From assembly GCA_037178975.1 (NCBI GenBank), contig JASJZH010000006.1, positions 3,224,001 to 3,288,000 on the forward strand: 64,000 nt of DNA, given 5' to 3'. The translations under genes and the position numbers were made by a program. Source of the stretch: Oscheius tipulae (Eukaryota; Nematoda; Chromadorea; Rhabditida; Rhabditidae). Shown here piece by piece: positions 45,989-57,946 of the stretch. The notes under the pieces were generated by a model. It did not search any database and was not told the DNA's origin. It saw only the letters and a program-made list of their open reading frames with translations. Each line of letters starts with the position of its first letter. Position 1 is the stretch's first letter.

Positions 45989-47698
45989 TCATTTGTGAAG
46001 ATGAGATACAAGAATAACTAAGTTTCCGACAACCAGGATCGGGAAAACGACGAGGCAAATAGCATGAAGTCTGACGCCGACCCATCTGTGGAATACCAAT
46101 CGGGTTCTATAATCATTTTTCAATAAACGTCAAACTTATACCTTTTTGTCAATTCCTTGCCACACCAGGATCCGATATAAGCTATCTTCGAAGCAGCCAA
46201 GACAATTGTACATGCAGATGTTATCACCATCAGATTGAAAATTATGTAAAAGCCTGTCGAATAGCTTTTTATCCATCAGGCTTACTCAAAATGGGTAGCG
46301 TTGTTGTTTTTGGAATTGACCCATCTGTTATTTGTAAAACCATTGCCATGGCTAGGATGGCTGCAAACCCAAGGCTCAGCTGAAATGGTTCTTTGTTCGG
46401 CTTCGAGGACCCTAATCTTTTCAGCCTGAGTGGAAGGATCGAATTCAGTCCAAAAGACTCCAACCACGCACAAAATTGTCATTATGAATGACGGAATAAT
46501 GATCAGAACAACATAATAATATGCGCTTCTTCTCAGTTGAAATATATATTTAGCCTTAATCTTTTGCCATCTCCGGTAACTGATCAAACGGACCACTTCA
46601 TAGTTCCAGTCTGTGTCATTACTGCGAACAGCAAAATGATTTACAGAGACGTCTTCGCACATCCATACACCATTGCTCTGAAAAATGCTTTTTGTGGTGT
46701 GGCATGTGTTCGAGAGAGTCGTTAGGCGGAATGTTCAACTTATTATAGCTAACCGTGGAGCTTTCGTCGAAATCGTTGTAAAGAAGAGGGCGGATGACCA
46801 TCTCCGAGGGTAGAAAGTTGTTGGATACAAGATTAATCTCACAGAACTGAGTATCATACGGGAAGTTGGTGATCTAAAACTGATGGTTGTTCGCCTAAAT
46901 GACTCACATCCAAAGGACAGACGATGGCAGTGACTGCCGTTACAAAATACGTTGCTCGTCCATCTGCCCTCACCTAAAACACAGCCTTTGTCGCATTCTA
47001 AATCCTTTTCACATAGACGTTCTGCTGATCATCTGCCCGCGGATCATTGAAATATTGGCTGAACAAGCGCATTTTTGAAAGTTTATAGCAACCACCTGTC
47101 ATACGGAAGCACGTCGGGAACCTAAAGCGTTAACGGTCATGCTGTAATTCAAGCATTTCCTACCCAGATTTTCTCGCGATTCACCATGATCTCTTGAATG
47201 TCATCCCATTCTGAGGAATTCCAGCTTAGTCGCGCATCGTACCAAGTCTTCAAAAAGTGAAAAAAGTTTTGCGCTCAGTTTTTAAAACCTACCAAGTCGT
47301 ATTCGATAATGAATGTGATTGTCTGCTCCGGCTCGTTCTAAACCAATTTTTAGCGTGAATACGGTACATTACCAAAGAAATTAGTTTGGCGTAGTAGAGC
47401 GTTACTTGAAAAGTTGTTCTCTTGGATAAGTTTGTAGAATAGTTGGTGTACCTGGCTAAACAGTTCCACAGTTTGTTTGCAGATCACCAAAAAGTACCTC
47501 TCGAGTAAACTGGAGGCAGCTCTTTTCTGTAGTCGTTGAAGACATGGTCATAAAGTTTGTTGTACTTCACGAGAAATTCCGATACCGTTTCTTAGCATCT
47601 TAGTGAATCTGTTAGAAACGGTTCCTACCATTACTGTAGTCAGAATCTTCGGATTTTGCTAAGGGACACATTGATAAAGCTAAAAGGACCAGATGCAT
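45989..47698 (-). CDS. Cys-loop ligand-gated ion channel subunit (nematode LGC type)
   Basis: This subunit has about 450 residues and many short exons. It starts MHLVLLALSMCPLAKSED, a signal peptide. The ligand domain has NETVSEFLVKYNKLYDHV, TWYDARLSWNSSEWDD, IWVPDVLPYDS and the Cys loop IVCPLDITNFPYDTQFCEI, then DWNYEVVRLISYRRWQK. M1 is AYYYVVLIIIPSFIMTILCVV. M2 reads FDPSTQAEKIRLSLGFAAIL with AMAMVLQITDGSIPKTTTLP. M3 is SFYIIFNLMVITSACTIVLA, and M4 (RLHAICLVVFPILVVGNLVI) ends LVSHLHK. The vicinal Cys pair of nicotinic alpha subunits is absent. The SIPKT ending of M2 is typical of the divergent nematode lgc groups, whose ligands are mostly biogenic amines or unknown. The intracellular M3-M4 loop is very short. 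The start is divergent from the M13 protease. Confidence 0.88.
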
Positions 47699-48219
47699 GA
47701 TTGAATGCGCTGATATCTTTCAAGTATCCTCCACTCGAGTATTGTGTTTCTTGAATGGCAAATAGACAGATTATGCTACCAATGGATATCCACGTAGGTA
47801 AAATAATGTAACTGGTTTCAAACTTTTTTGAAAGAACCCAGTGTCTGAGAGTCTGCGTCACAGCTCTGACAGATGACGATACTCGCAACAAACTGACAAA
47901 GCCAAGGACGGGTCGTTTCAATAGCGGGGAGTTCTAATCGGCTCATGTTCAGACTGACCATATCTACAGAGGAACGTTTCCAGTTGTTCCTATACCTCTT
48001 TGAACCTAATCTGTCACAATCGAGAGGGCAACGTTATTTCGATTTGATTTGTGTCTACCAACCGGTATACGTTCTGTTCTGTTAGGATAATCTGCAGGCG
48101 AGCGAGATATGAGTCAACCTTTTGCCTGTTTTCAAATTATTACCCTCGCCTCTCGCATTGATCTCATACTCTGAATCCCTTCTTTTGAACCAATCTTTCA
48201 GGCCTTTTCGGCTGTTAAT
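47699..48219. promoter_or_regulatory. Divergent promoter region between channel and M13 protease
   Basis: These 521 bp lie between two divergent starts. An open minus-strand frame runs through much of it, but it has no ATG followed by family features. A SL-type acceptor (AATCTTTCAG) lies about 18 bases before the protease ATG. Confidence 0.4.
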
Positions 48220-50918
48220 ATGGGTACAACGAGATGTAGTACCATCGTGACGACAATTTTTTTATTCACTGGTATCTGGTCTCAAAATACCACGATTGAA
48301 GATCTGTTAGGTGGCGAAGAGCAGTCGAAAGGTATTCAAAACGTAGCTGTTTACGGAAAACATATAAGAACTTTCTTCCACAACACTAAATTCAGAAGAC
48401 AGTAACGGCAGCATATCCTACACATTACTGGTCAATTCAATCAATAGAACACTGGATCCCTGTGATGATTTCTACTCGTATGTTTGTGATGGCTGGATAG
48501 CCGACCATCCGATACTCGCCAGTAAAAAGGAAGTTAATCAATTGGGATTCTTGTCGGATCGGATAAGACACGAGCTTCAGGGTAAGTCCAGGAGTTTACA
48601 TGTCTAACAAGGGTTTAGCTCAAATCGAGAGCACTGATGTGGGTAACAGCACCCGAGAGCAGGGCCTCATGAAAATTTTCTTCGAAAAGTGCCAAGAAAA
48701 CGCAAATAGCACTTCCAACGAAGGTGTTGATGCTCTTTTCCGACGATTGAAGTAAGCCAACTATCAAAGACGAATGAAAGTACAGATGGCTGCAACAAAA
48801 CGTCGTTTCTTTGACCGATTGGTTGATTGAGATGCATCCAGAAGTAGCCGTCCTCGATGTCATTGTTGCTTCCGACGAATACAACTCTACAGTCAACATT
48901 CTGACGGTATACTAAGTAATTGTGTGAAAACTAACAATGAATAGCTCTCACCAACGCCAACATTCTTGTCCTACGCTACCTACTTCGATCCCGTGTATGC
49001 CGAGGAATATGTAGCCGCTCGTCGTTCCCTATTTGAAATACTCAAACTGCTTGCCGACGACGATCAAATGAAGAATATGATGACCTATTCCCCAGAGATA
49101 GTGTGGCGAAAAGTTGACAACTTTTTCACCGTTGACAAAAATTTGGTGAAGGTCAGTTAGCAGTGGGACAATTAAAAGAAGTGCCCTAGATAATTGAAGA
49201 GTCCAAATCTCAGCCAGGAAGTCAAAGTATCCCTCTTGTTCATTTGCAGACATACCTACCTTCCGTAAGCGATCGCACTTTTTTTTTTGTTGAAAAAGTT
49301 GTAGGTTAACTGGCTCCGCTACTTTACAAAAATCTTCCCATCGCAACTGGTTCCCAGTCTACAGACTCAATTTGTTAGTCTCCGCGACTCATTTGTGATT
49401 TTCAAGATCGAAGAAATGGTCAATCAGCTGCCTCCAACTTGGTTCCTTGACTATCTCGAATGGAAAGTGATATTCCATTACATGCCTTTCTTCAGCCAGA
49501 AATACGACCAAGTCTTAGAGGTGGAGATTTTGCAATTATCTAAGCAAGAAGCATTAAGAAGTACAACAAAAGAGTGTACGGAGTAATCGGCAAGGATGCA
49601 ACGAAGACCTGCATATTGGAAACAATTGCGGCGTTTTCTGATGTTTTGGGAGCTACATGGGTGGAGAAGAATTTTGAAGAAGCAACTGGTAAGTATCCCG
49701 TAACTTATGTTAGTCCAAGTTTCAGTGCCAAGAGTGATGGGAATGGTTGACGTTGTTCGCGACTCCTTCCTCAGTCTACTCGATGAAAACACTTGGATGG
49801 ATCAAAGAACTAAGGAAATTGCTCGTCGAAAGGTTCAACATCCTTCAAGTTACTCAAAATCAACTATTTAGGCCTATGCTATCAAACCATTCGTTGGATT
49901 TGATCCATCATGTATTACTGCCGAGAAAATCAAAGATAACTACGCCTTGGTAAGACGCTAAAATAAAAAATTTCCAAAACTTTGAGGTCAACTACAATCA
50001 AGAATCGCCTTACTATTATGTTGTCCAGTCACTTAAGAAGAACAAAATCCATATGAACATCCTTCTTTTGAACAAGTTCAACCGACGAGACACTTTCGAC
50101 GCTATTCCAATGGAAGTGAACGCCTTCTATGATCCTTCTCAGAATCAAATGGGTACTTTACGTACTATACAAACAATTCGTTCAGCTGTACTTGCTGGAA
50201 TACTTCGTGAGCCTTATTACAATCCGAAGTGGCCCGATTTGCTCAATTATGCTGGAATTGGAATGGTAATCGGGCATGAGATTACCCATGCTTTTGACAA
50301 TGAGGGTAAGCGTTTTTTCCCGTCTCTTTCAGTTTGCCTAGGCTCCTTCTTCGATCTGTTCGGGAACCGTGTCGACTGGTGGTTGCCTGAAACGAGAAGC
50401 AAATTCGACGACCGAAAATACTGCATTCAGGAACAGTATGGAGCAATTGAAGCACATGATGGGGTCCATGTAGTCTTTTGTTAATAAACAAGCAATCCAA
50501 AGGTTCAGGTGGATGGAAGACAAACTTTGGCAGAGAACATTGCTGACAACGGTGGCATGCGAATGGTTCTAAAGGTGTATATATTCAAGCAAGATCTCTC
50601 AACTTTTCGATTTAGGCTGTTCTCAACTCAACTCAGAGGCTTTCCGTTGATGGTCTAGAAGAGTTCACGACGAATCAGATCTTTTTCATGGCAAATAGCT
50701 TGGTGATTTTGATATGGTTTCCCATCAAATGGCATTTGTAGACATGGTGCACCAATCAGCGACCGTTCGCTCTTCTGAACGACCTGGCCTCTGAAACCCA
50801 TTCGCCTGCTAAGTACAGGGTGAACACGGTTCTTTCCAATCAACCGGAATTCGCCAGCGCCTTCAACTGTCCCATCGGTTCAAACATGAATCCTTCAAAC
50901 AAGTGTACTGTTTGGTAA
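48220..50918 (+). CDS. Secreted neprilysin-like zinc metalloprotease (M13)
   Basis: This peptidase of about 660 residues acts outside the cell on small peptides. The N-terminus MGTTRCSTIVTTIFLFTGIW is a signal peptide or anchor, followed by NTTIEDLLGGEEQSK. The M13_N domain starts NRTLDPCDDFYSYVCDGWI. Later it has KYNKRVYGVIGKDATKTC and PRVMGMVDVVRDSFLSLLDE. The catalytic half has the NAFYDP substrate-binding motif, the zinc site GHEITHAFD (HExxH) and the third zinc ligand in ENIADNGG. The end THSPAKYRVN..FNCPIGSNMNPSNKCTVW includes the CxxW terminus of the family. All catalytic residues are intact. C. elegans has more than 20 nep genes and I cannot assign a number. The frame requires a 38-bp intron near 49520-49557. 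Confidence 0.93.
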
Positions 50919-53343
50919 TCTCAGCTGCCATAATAAACATAATTAATAGCCTTCCCTCCTTTTATCTTGTCGAAAGTGTCGTGAGCTCTGTTTGAGCAGC
51001 CTTTATAATGAGACACTGCATTTTTATGAGGCCAGGTCGGTCCACAATAAGATCCACAATAAGATCCTATTCTTCTTTTCTTGCTCAGCAGATGCGAACA
51101 AATAGCTTTGCAGACAATAAATCTTCGTTCCCTTTTGGTAGCAGTGGTATTTCGACGAGGAAAACTAGCAGCTGAGCTAGCTCTTAGCTCTGCAGTGATT
51201 GCCGTTTGCTTCGGTTTTTGTGGCAGTGAAATCAATGCATGTCTATGTGTCAGGTGGCGTAGCCGTTGGCGCCACCAGACGCGCCATACAAAATGGCTCA
51301 AGATGTCTCGAATGATTCTGCATGGACCTCATTTTACATACTCCTAAATACTTCTGACACGATTGCTAATCGAAAAAACGCAACTCCATTTGCATTGTGG
51401 GCAATAAGCCTGAGTTCTCCCGAGTGTCCTCCCATTGTCCCGTTTAGATAATTCTCTTCCCCACTGGCTATCAATAGCCTCACGCGTAGGTTGATGCATG
51501 TCTCTATCACTAGAGCGTGAAAATGCCAGCTGTTCCTGTACTGCAGAATTGTGGCCACATCAAGTTTCATTGTTGACAGTCTTGGTCCTTCCGTTTGCAT
51601 TGTCCACTTGTTCTGGCTCTACATTAAGATGCATCGCAACTGTCACTGCTGGCTCCATTTCCTTCGTCAGTTGCCACCCACGCGGTGTAAGGATTTCTTC
51701 CTTTCTTTAGCCAAAACAAGTGCCATCGCGTTCTTGGACATTTGCCAGCTGTCCTATTGTTTGTCTCTATTTACCATTTCATAAATCATCCATCTTTCAG
51801 TAATACCCAGGAACAGATACGCTCTGCTGAGTTCTTTCAATACTGTGTAGCACAGGGCTGTTAGCAAAAAGGTGATTCGCCTAAATTCCATCTCTTCCAG
51901 CTATTATCGCTGTTTGTACTTTTGGAGTTCGTTGTGATGGATATCTTTTTGACGCCCAAGGGAGACATTCAAAAAATGGGTGTTCCAAACGACGCGGACG
52001 CGAAACTTAAAATTATTTCAACTATAAACACGAAAGGCTGAAAACATGCCTGCTGATGCTCGCTTTCAGTACTCAGATTTCCTCCGCCTAATGCCTTCAT
52101 GCCTGTTCTTTTTCTCGATCAGAATGAACAAATGTTCCTTGATATGTAGCTTTTTAGAAAGAACAATTTGTTCGGATCCAGATGTTTCCTGGAGCGGCTT
52201 AATCACCCGAGAGCCCACAACATGCTCAGCGAACATTTATGTCGCAGTATCAGAGATTTATCATCTTGTATGTCCCTGCCTCGTATGCAAGTACTCAAGA
52301 AAAAAATCCAAACCAATTGTCCATACATTCCTAAGGAGTCGTTAGTCGAAATGATCGGAAGCGGCATGGCGCTTCATAAGACATAGCGTGCCGTAAGAGA
52401 TTGTTTCGTTCCCATATGCTATTCTCTAATGCGATTAAAGCAGGACAGAAACACGCTCTTGGCCCTATCCCTCCGGTCATCCCTCAATATTAGCAAAAGC
52501 TAACAACATCTTGCTTTTTCCATCACGGCGGTCTTTTCTTTATGAACACGGTCCGATGAAATGACCAAATCGCAGCCTATAAGCTGTGTATCTGAGTCTT
52601 TACTTTAATTTTTAGACAGACAATACATCATGGAGGTTTTTCTAAAAATTACATCCCAAATATTCTTCCATCTTACCTTTGACACAGTTGGCTCCCATTT
52701 TGAACAGGTCTCGGATTCAATTCAGTCATTTATTCCGTGAACATGATACGTAACGATGTCCACTACGCGAGAACATGTGTAACATGTGTTGAGAGATTAG
52801 CGAAGAAACAAATTCGCCTGAAATTACGATGGCAAAACCGCAGAAATTACACTTTTACCTTCTTATGTTCAAACATGAAGTGATAACGGTTCAGTGGACC
52901 CATCGAATAGAAAATAGTTGTTTCCTGCTCATTATTTATGAAAAAAAAGAAGTTTCATGCAGGTCAAACCCTATGACACTTTTTGTCTAAATTCCTTTAA
53001 AAGAGAACAGGCTGCCATTCCGTTCCATGTGATTGATCAACAACTATTCACAGTTTACAAACAAACGCTGTCTGCCACTCACTTTTTTGTCTAATGTGCC
53101 ATAACTAGCTCGTGGAACACCCGTCTACAATCACATGTGAGAGAACTCATTAAACATTTCCTCCTAACAATCTTCGATATATAGACCTTTTCCGGTTTGG
53201 GTTGCACATACATGGTCGTTTTTGTCCGGGAAACAATGTGACCACACCTTACTCATACTGCCCACCTGGGCTAGCTGGGTCATTCCCACTCTATTCATTC
53301 CTAGAAACCTCACGCAGCCGGAGCAACTCTCTCATTTTACAGT
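50919..53343. other. Long intergenic region
   Basis: These 2.4 kb lie between the M13 protease and the ENPP-like gene. Short direct repeats ('ccacaataagat' twice at about 51040-51066) and a small GC-rich inverted repeat near 51252-51276 ('ggtggcg ... cgccacc') are present. No exons with recognisable protein motifs were found. The last bases are a CATTTTACAG acceptor one base before the next ATG. Confidence 0.4.
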
Positions 53344-55077
53344 ATGACTTGGTACCTACTGTTGTTGCTGCCCTTATGGGTGGCAGCACGGGAGCCAGCC
53401 GGACAAAACATCATTTTCATTCTCGTCGACGGCTACAGTTCATCTCTTCTCAACAGCTCGAGGTCCGAGTCATCAGTTGGTATGTTGTGGTTTTTGTCTT
53501 GTTCCAACATTCATCAGGCATCAAAGAACTCCAGGAACACGGAGTTCAGGCAGAATATCTTAAAGCCAGCTTCCCTACTCAATCTTGGCCTAATTATTTC
53601 ACATTGGTTACCGGTATGATTTTTTTGTTCAGTTTTAAAGAATGTTTCAGGACTTCACACTGAAAACCACGGATTCACAGCCGACTACATGTGGGACGAG
53701 AAATCGGGAATGACTTTTGAACGCGGACAAGGTAGTACCTTTTAATCACAAGCAAGTCTGTACTTGAAGGAGATAATGACACAGAGGATATCTGGTGGGA
53801 TGGCCGCCCGGCTCCATTTTGGTACACTGCTGGAAAACAGAACGTCGATATCCATTGTTACTGGTTCGCTCACTGTCATGTTAGATTTCATTTTTTATGA
53901 GGGAAAAAGTGATTTCAGCGTGCCCACTATGATCTGGTCGTCCAGGTTCCGGCAAAACGACGCATGGATTTGAGTACTACAGGTCAGACTGACAAGCTCG
54001 GAGACATCTTCCCCGAAATGATTAAGAGAATCACAAAGTACCAAGCTTACAAACAGCAGGTAGTTTTAGTTCCCTTCACTCAGACTTTTTTTTTCAGATG
54101 TTCTTGGTCCGCTACGGAGAACTCGAGGAAGCCCAACGACTTCATGGGAAGAACTCGGATGAGGTTGCTCGTTCTCTTGGAAAGCTTGACATGTACCTTC
54201 ACGAACTCCAGGTATCTTTCTTTATATTTCTTTCATTGCATTCAAATTTAGCGCCAAATAGAGGAGCACAAGTTGGACACCTCTACCAACATCATTGTCG
54301 CTTCCCCTCACGGTCTTCATTCCCTTGAAGACGAAGAACAGTTTTTCCTTGAAGAGTGCTTGTCCGATTACTCCAAGGTGAAGAAGGTTGTCAATGCTCA
54401 TTCTATGCTCATGGTGTTCACGGACGCCGAGGACGAAGGAAACGTAAGACATTTACTTTATTCTTTATAAAGTGTTCTTTAGATCCATTTCGAGCTCAGA
54501 GTTTGTGATCAATGGGCTCCAATGGGTGATTACGAGGATACCGATACTCCCTTGGTCAAAGTCTACAAAATGTCCGAGCTGCCTGATGATTTCCACTGGA
54601 AGAATTCTCGTTTCATGAGTGGAGTCGTCTTGATCACGAAGCCTGGAGCGAGCATCATCACAGTACAGTTATTAAAGACAAAGTTACATAATTCTGTTCA
54701 GCGTGAATTACCTTCCGTTCCAGCTCCTTCGAATATTCAGAAAGATCTGAAAATGACCAGTGGTTGGGAACCCGAACACACTAGCATGAGGGGAATATTC
54801 TTGGCTCGTGGACCTGCCTTCAAAGCTGGAGAAACTTTCCCGTCAATGGACCTGGTCGACATCTATCAGGTTTGGAAATGCACCTCTTACCAAAAAGGTG
54901 CTTTAGTGTATTTTGAACATTCTCGGCATCGAACCTCCACATGCTCATAATGGTACTTGGGACAATGTTGGTCGAATGATGACCGAAGGATGGGAAGAGC
55001 GACATAGTTCTGATAAATTCAACTCGGCCATTCTCATCAGCCCACTTTTAGCCATCATCCTCTCTTTGTTTTTTTAA
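53344..55077 (+). CDS. ENPP6-like protein, probable catalytically dead, GPI-anchored
   Basis: This protein of about 440 residues belongs to the nucleotide pyrophosphatase/phosphodiesterase family (alkaline phosphatase fold). It starts MTWYLLLLLPLWVAAREPAG, a signal peptide. It has NIIFILVDGYSSSLLNSS (first metal Asp present), LKASFPTQSWPNYFTLVTG (Ser at the nucleophile position, as in ENPP6), TADYMWDEKSGMTFERG and DIWWDGRPAPFWYTAGK, all parallel to ENPP6. The later metal-ligand motifs are altered. The D-x-x-x-H region reads GELEEAQRLHGKNS. The SDHGM region reads VASPHGLHSL (Asp to Pro). The HGYDN motif is lost, reading SGWEPEHTSMRGIFLARG. It ends FNSAILISPLLAIILSLFF, a GPI-attachment signal. 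It is probably a binding or scaffold protein rather than an enzyme. Confidence 0.85.
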
Positions 55078-55114
55078 AAGACTCCAAACAGTAGCTACCC
55101 GCTAGTTCCTTGGT

Positions 55115-55441
55115 TCATTGAGCGCTAAGCGTCATCTTCAAATTTGCCTTAATTGTTGTATCAGTATTTCTAGATGACTGTAGATCCGGTGTAATCATTA
55201 TTTTCGTGCCCACGGCAGTCTTTCCTTGGCCAATATTATCCAAAATAATAAGAGCAATCTCCTTCTCATCAATGATTACGTGCACTTCCATTAAAGACCG
55301 ATCCCGGTAAGCCCGTTTTGTTATAAAAAGTTGTTTGTGATCGGTAAAGATTATAAGATTTTGTTCGAACGCCACGAATAAACCGGGATAATGCACTGGT
55401 TGTGTTCCGGGACATAGTTTAACTTGGAGCTGATACACCAT
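55115..55441 (-). CDS. Uncertain 108-codon open frame, no known family
   Basis: An uninterrupted ATG-to-stop frame of 108 codons fills most of the 406-bp gap between two genes. It begins MVYQLQVKLCPGTQP and continues with alternating hydrophobic and charged segments (LIIFTDHKQLFITKRAYRDR, VHVIIDEKEIALIILDN) that look beta-sheet-like, ending IKANLKMTLSAQ. There is no signal peptide and no intron. It lies 43 bp after the GNAT gene's stop on the same strand, immediately after that gene's AATAAA. There is only one weak AG acceptor. It could be a small gene, a last exon, or chance. Confidence 0.3.
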   Translation of the reverse strand: MVYQLQVKLCPGTQPVHYPGLFVAFEQNLIIFTDHKQLFITKRAYRDRSLMEVHVIIDEKEIALIILDNIGQGKTAVGTKIMITPDLQSSRNTDTTIKANLKMTLSAQ

Positions 55442-55483
55442 TTATTAAACCAGTTTTAAACATATTTCAATAACTTATTTTTT

Positions 55484-56820
55484 TTAGAACAAATGAAGAC
55501 CCATGTTGGGACAGGCCACCTTGCTCCACTTGATGCCAGAAGGATGTGTGCGGGTATGAAGGCGGATGATTCGAGTAGTTTTCACGGATTTCTAACCATA
55601 ACATATGTTGATTTTGAAAAAGAAAATTACCTTGAGGAGATCCGTCATTACGGGAAAGCTGTCTTCACGGATACACATTGTGACCTCAGAGTTCATGATC
55701 TCGGCAGCGAGAGTAGCCAAAAGTTGCCTAAAAACATTGTTTGTGTAGCAGATTGAGTGAACATACTTGACAGTCTCCTCGTTTTCACCGTAGCATTGGA
55801 GAATTCGGTTGCGCAGGGCAAGACCATATCCAGTGACCTGGTTGTCCTGTCTGGCCACAAAGCCAAAGGCCTGAAAGTACATATTATATTTTCCATCAAA
55901 AGACACTCACTCCAGAAGTCTTGATCATAGCTGTGAGGTGCTTCTCACGATCAAAAACAGACACCTCAGCATCGTAGTCGAGAAGATCGAGAAGATTTTC
56001 CTCGTTCAACTTCTCCAGCTGGACAGTAGTCTTGTCGTCGTCCAAACCGAGAAGCTCGAATCTGAGAAAACGTTCACTTTCAACTAAACATCAACAACCT
56101 GTTCACGTCGCAAAGGTGGTACTTGTTGCGGTCGCTGACAATAGCTCCTACTGTATCTCTCCACATTTCGACCGAAGAGGCAAGATCTCTTAAGACAACT
56201 CTATTTAGTCAATAATCGGTACAACTAACCCTTCGTTGTCAGCGCAGACATCAACAGTCACGTTCTTCTCGGTATCAAGCTGGTGCAGTCCAATAGTGCT
56301 GTCAACCAGCTTCTCGAAAACATGTGTGAAAGCTGGCCTGTAAATTTACGACAATGATAGACATTGCAAGTAAACTTACTTTCCGTCTTCTTCGAAGAAA
56401 ACGGTTTCGAACTGGTTTTGGTGGTCAGGCTTGAGAAGATGGGGAATTTCCTTTACAGCCTGAAAATAATCTTACAAGGTAGCATGACTCTTTACCTTGT
56501 AAACTCTGGTGTTTTTCTCTTCCTTGTCGGTAGTCTCGTTAATCCAGAAAGTATGGTTTCGGTACTTCTCAGAAACGGCATCAACACTGCAATAAATCTG
56601 AACGACATGTGTTGATTGATCAATCATAATCGCTAACCGCGGTTTTAGCGTAAAGTGCAGCAGCTCCAAAGGCGATAATTTCTTGGTCCTTGTTAACGAG
56701 AGTAACAGTTGTAAGACTGGCGGCATCAGTAAAACCTTCGTTGTTGTTCTCAGGAACAAAAGATCCGGCCAAAGCCTGGCCAGAAAGGGTAGTTTCGACG
56801 AGGTGAGCGAGAGTGGCCAT
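55484..56820 (-). CDS. YitH/DUF1248-type GNAT domain protein
   Basis: This protein of about 345 residues has nine exons. It starts MATLAHLVETTLSGQALAG, three bases after a CCTTCCAG acceptor. The N-terminal half has VTLVNKDQEIIAFGAAALY, SVDAVSEKYRNHTFWINE, then LLKPDHQNQFETVFFEEDG and MWRDTVGAIVSDRNKYHLC. The second half, from YDAEVSVFDREKHLTAMIKT, is a YitH-like GNAT module: SGAFGFVARQDNQVTGYGLA and NRILQCYGENEETVK, ending RIIRLHTRTHPSGIKWSKVA with CPNMGLHLF. This two-part architecture matches nematode proteins annotated DUF1248 and YitH acetyltransferase. The substrate is unknown. The protein has no signal peptide, so it is probably cytosolic. AATAAA lies at 55442-55447 on the minus strand. 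All introns except those near the start are about 45-50 bp. Confidence 0.75.
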
Positions 56821-57946
56821 GTTCTGGAAGGATCTTATCTAGGTAGGGTATCAAGTCGGCAGCTAGTGGATTTGAGTTCGGGTCGCTGTGAAAATGAAAT
56901 GCACAGATGGGCGGGATCCCCGCATAGATGGAATCGAGATTCATCTGGCCAAGTTTGATGCTATCTTTTAGAACTCGGCTGGTACACAAGGGTTATCCTA
57001 GATCGCCGTTCCTTCAGGCATTACAGTGAGGTCACCAAGTTCTGAAAAGAGGGTTTAACAAGAAGAACGTTTCAACATTATTAAGTGAATTGTGACCTTT
57101 CGACTACCTGAAACCTACAGTGTTTGCTTTTGAACAGTGATGTCAAAGTTTTGTTAGGACATTAAGTAGTTGGGTAGTGACCAAGATTGATAGCTCTTCT
57201 GATTGACTTGACCGGCTGTACTTACATCTGTTCAAAGTAGAGTAGGGAAAAACAAATAATCCAGATGTGGAAGTTGTATTACCAAAACAGTTCACTACCT
57301 TTTTCTGTTCCAAAGTAAATGAAAACTTATCTTTTTTTTATCTACCCTCTTGTCTTTCTCCTATCGTGATCGAAATCGCCTTGAACCACCGGATAAACAG
57401 GCAGCTGCTCAAAGCAGTAAAACTTTTTTGAAAGCTCTGAGCGGTGGGCTGTCTCCCTTTTTCTGTCATTTCAACTGTCATTTCGGATTCAAAAGCACAG
57501 CTTCAGAATTTTTTATTTTTGCTGCATAGAAGTTTGAAAATAATTAAAGATGACACACGTACTCTTCCCGGGCGGATTTCGGGACAAATGGTTAAAACAA
57601 TAAAAAAGAAACAGTGAAAGAAACCTAATAGAGTCACCGAAACCACGGCAATTTCAGAGATCGCTGTGTGTACTGGCCGAGTTTGTTGATTTGGGGACCA
57701 TAGTTTTGGAAATCATGAAGTTTCTAATGACCATTCTGCGCTTTCAAAATCTCTAGGAAAGGGGACCCGATTAAAATCAATATAAGACAGAGAGACAGTA
57801 ATGGTAGCTAGACATATCCGTTTCGAAAGGAAGCGTAAGCACAGATTATGATGGCTTGTAGACATTTTTACATTGGCCCTACAGTCTATGGTGCTGGCAC
57901 AGCAGCGGGAAATATACAAGTAGAAGAGAATGGGACCAGAGAGATA
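56821..57946. other. Intergenic
   Basis: These 1.1 kb lie between the GNAT gene start and the nuclear receptor stop, on the same strand. I found no supported exon. The region is AT-rich with several T runs and no repeats of note. Confidence 0.4.

Noticed and set aside
47640-47921. 93-codon minus-strand frame overlapping the channel's start region
   Set aside because: It begins upstream of the channel and reads the signal-peptide region in another frame. No domain recognised.
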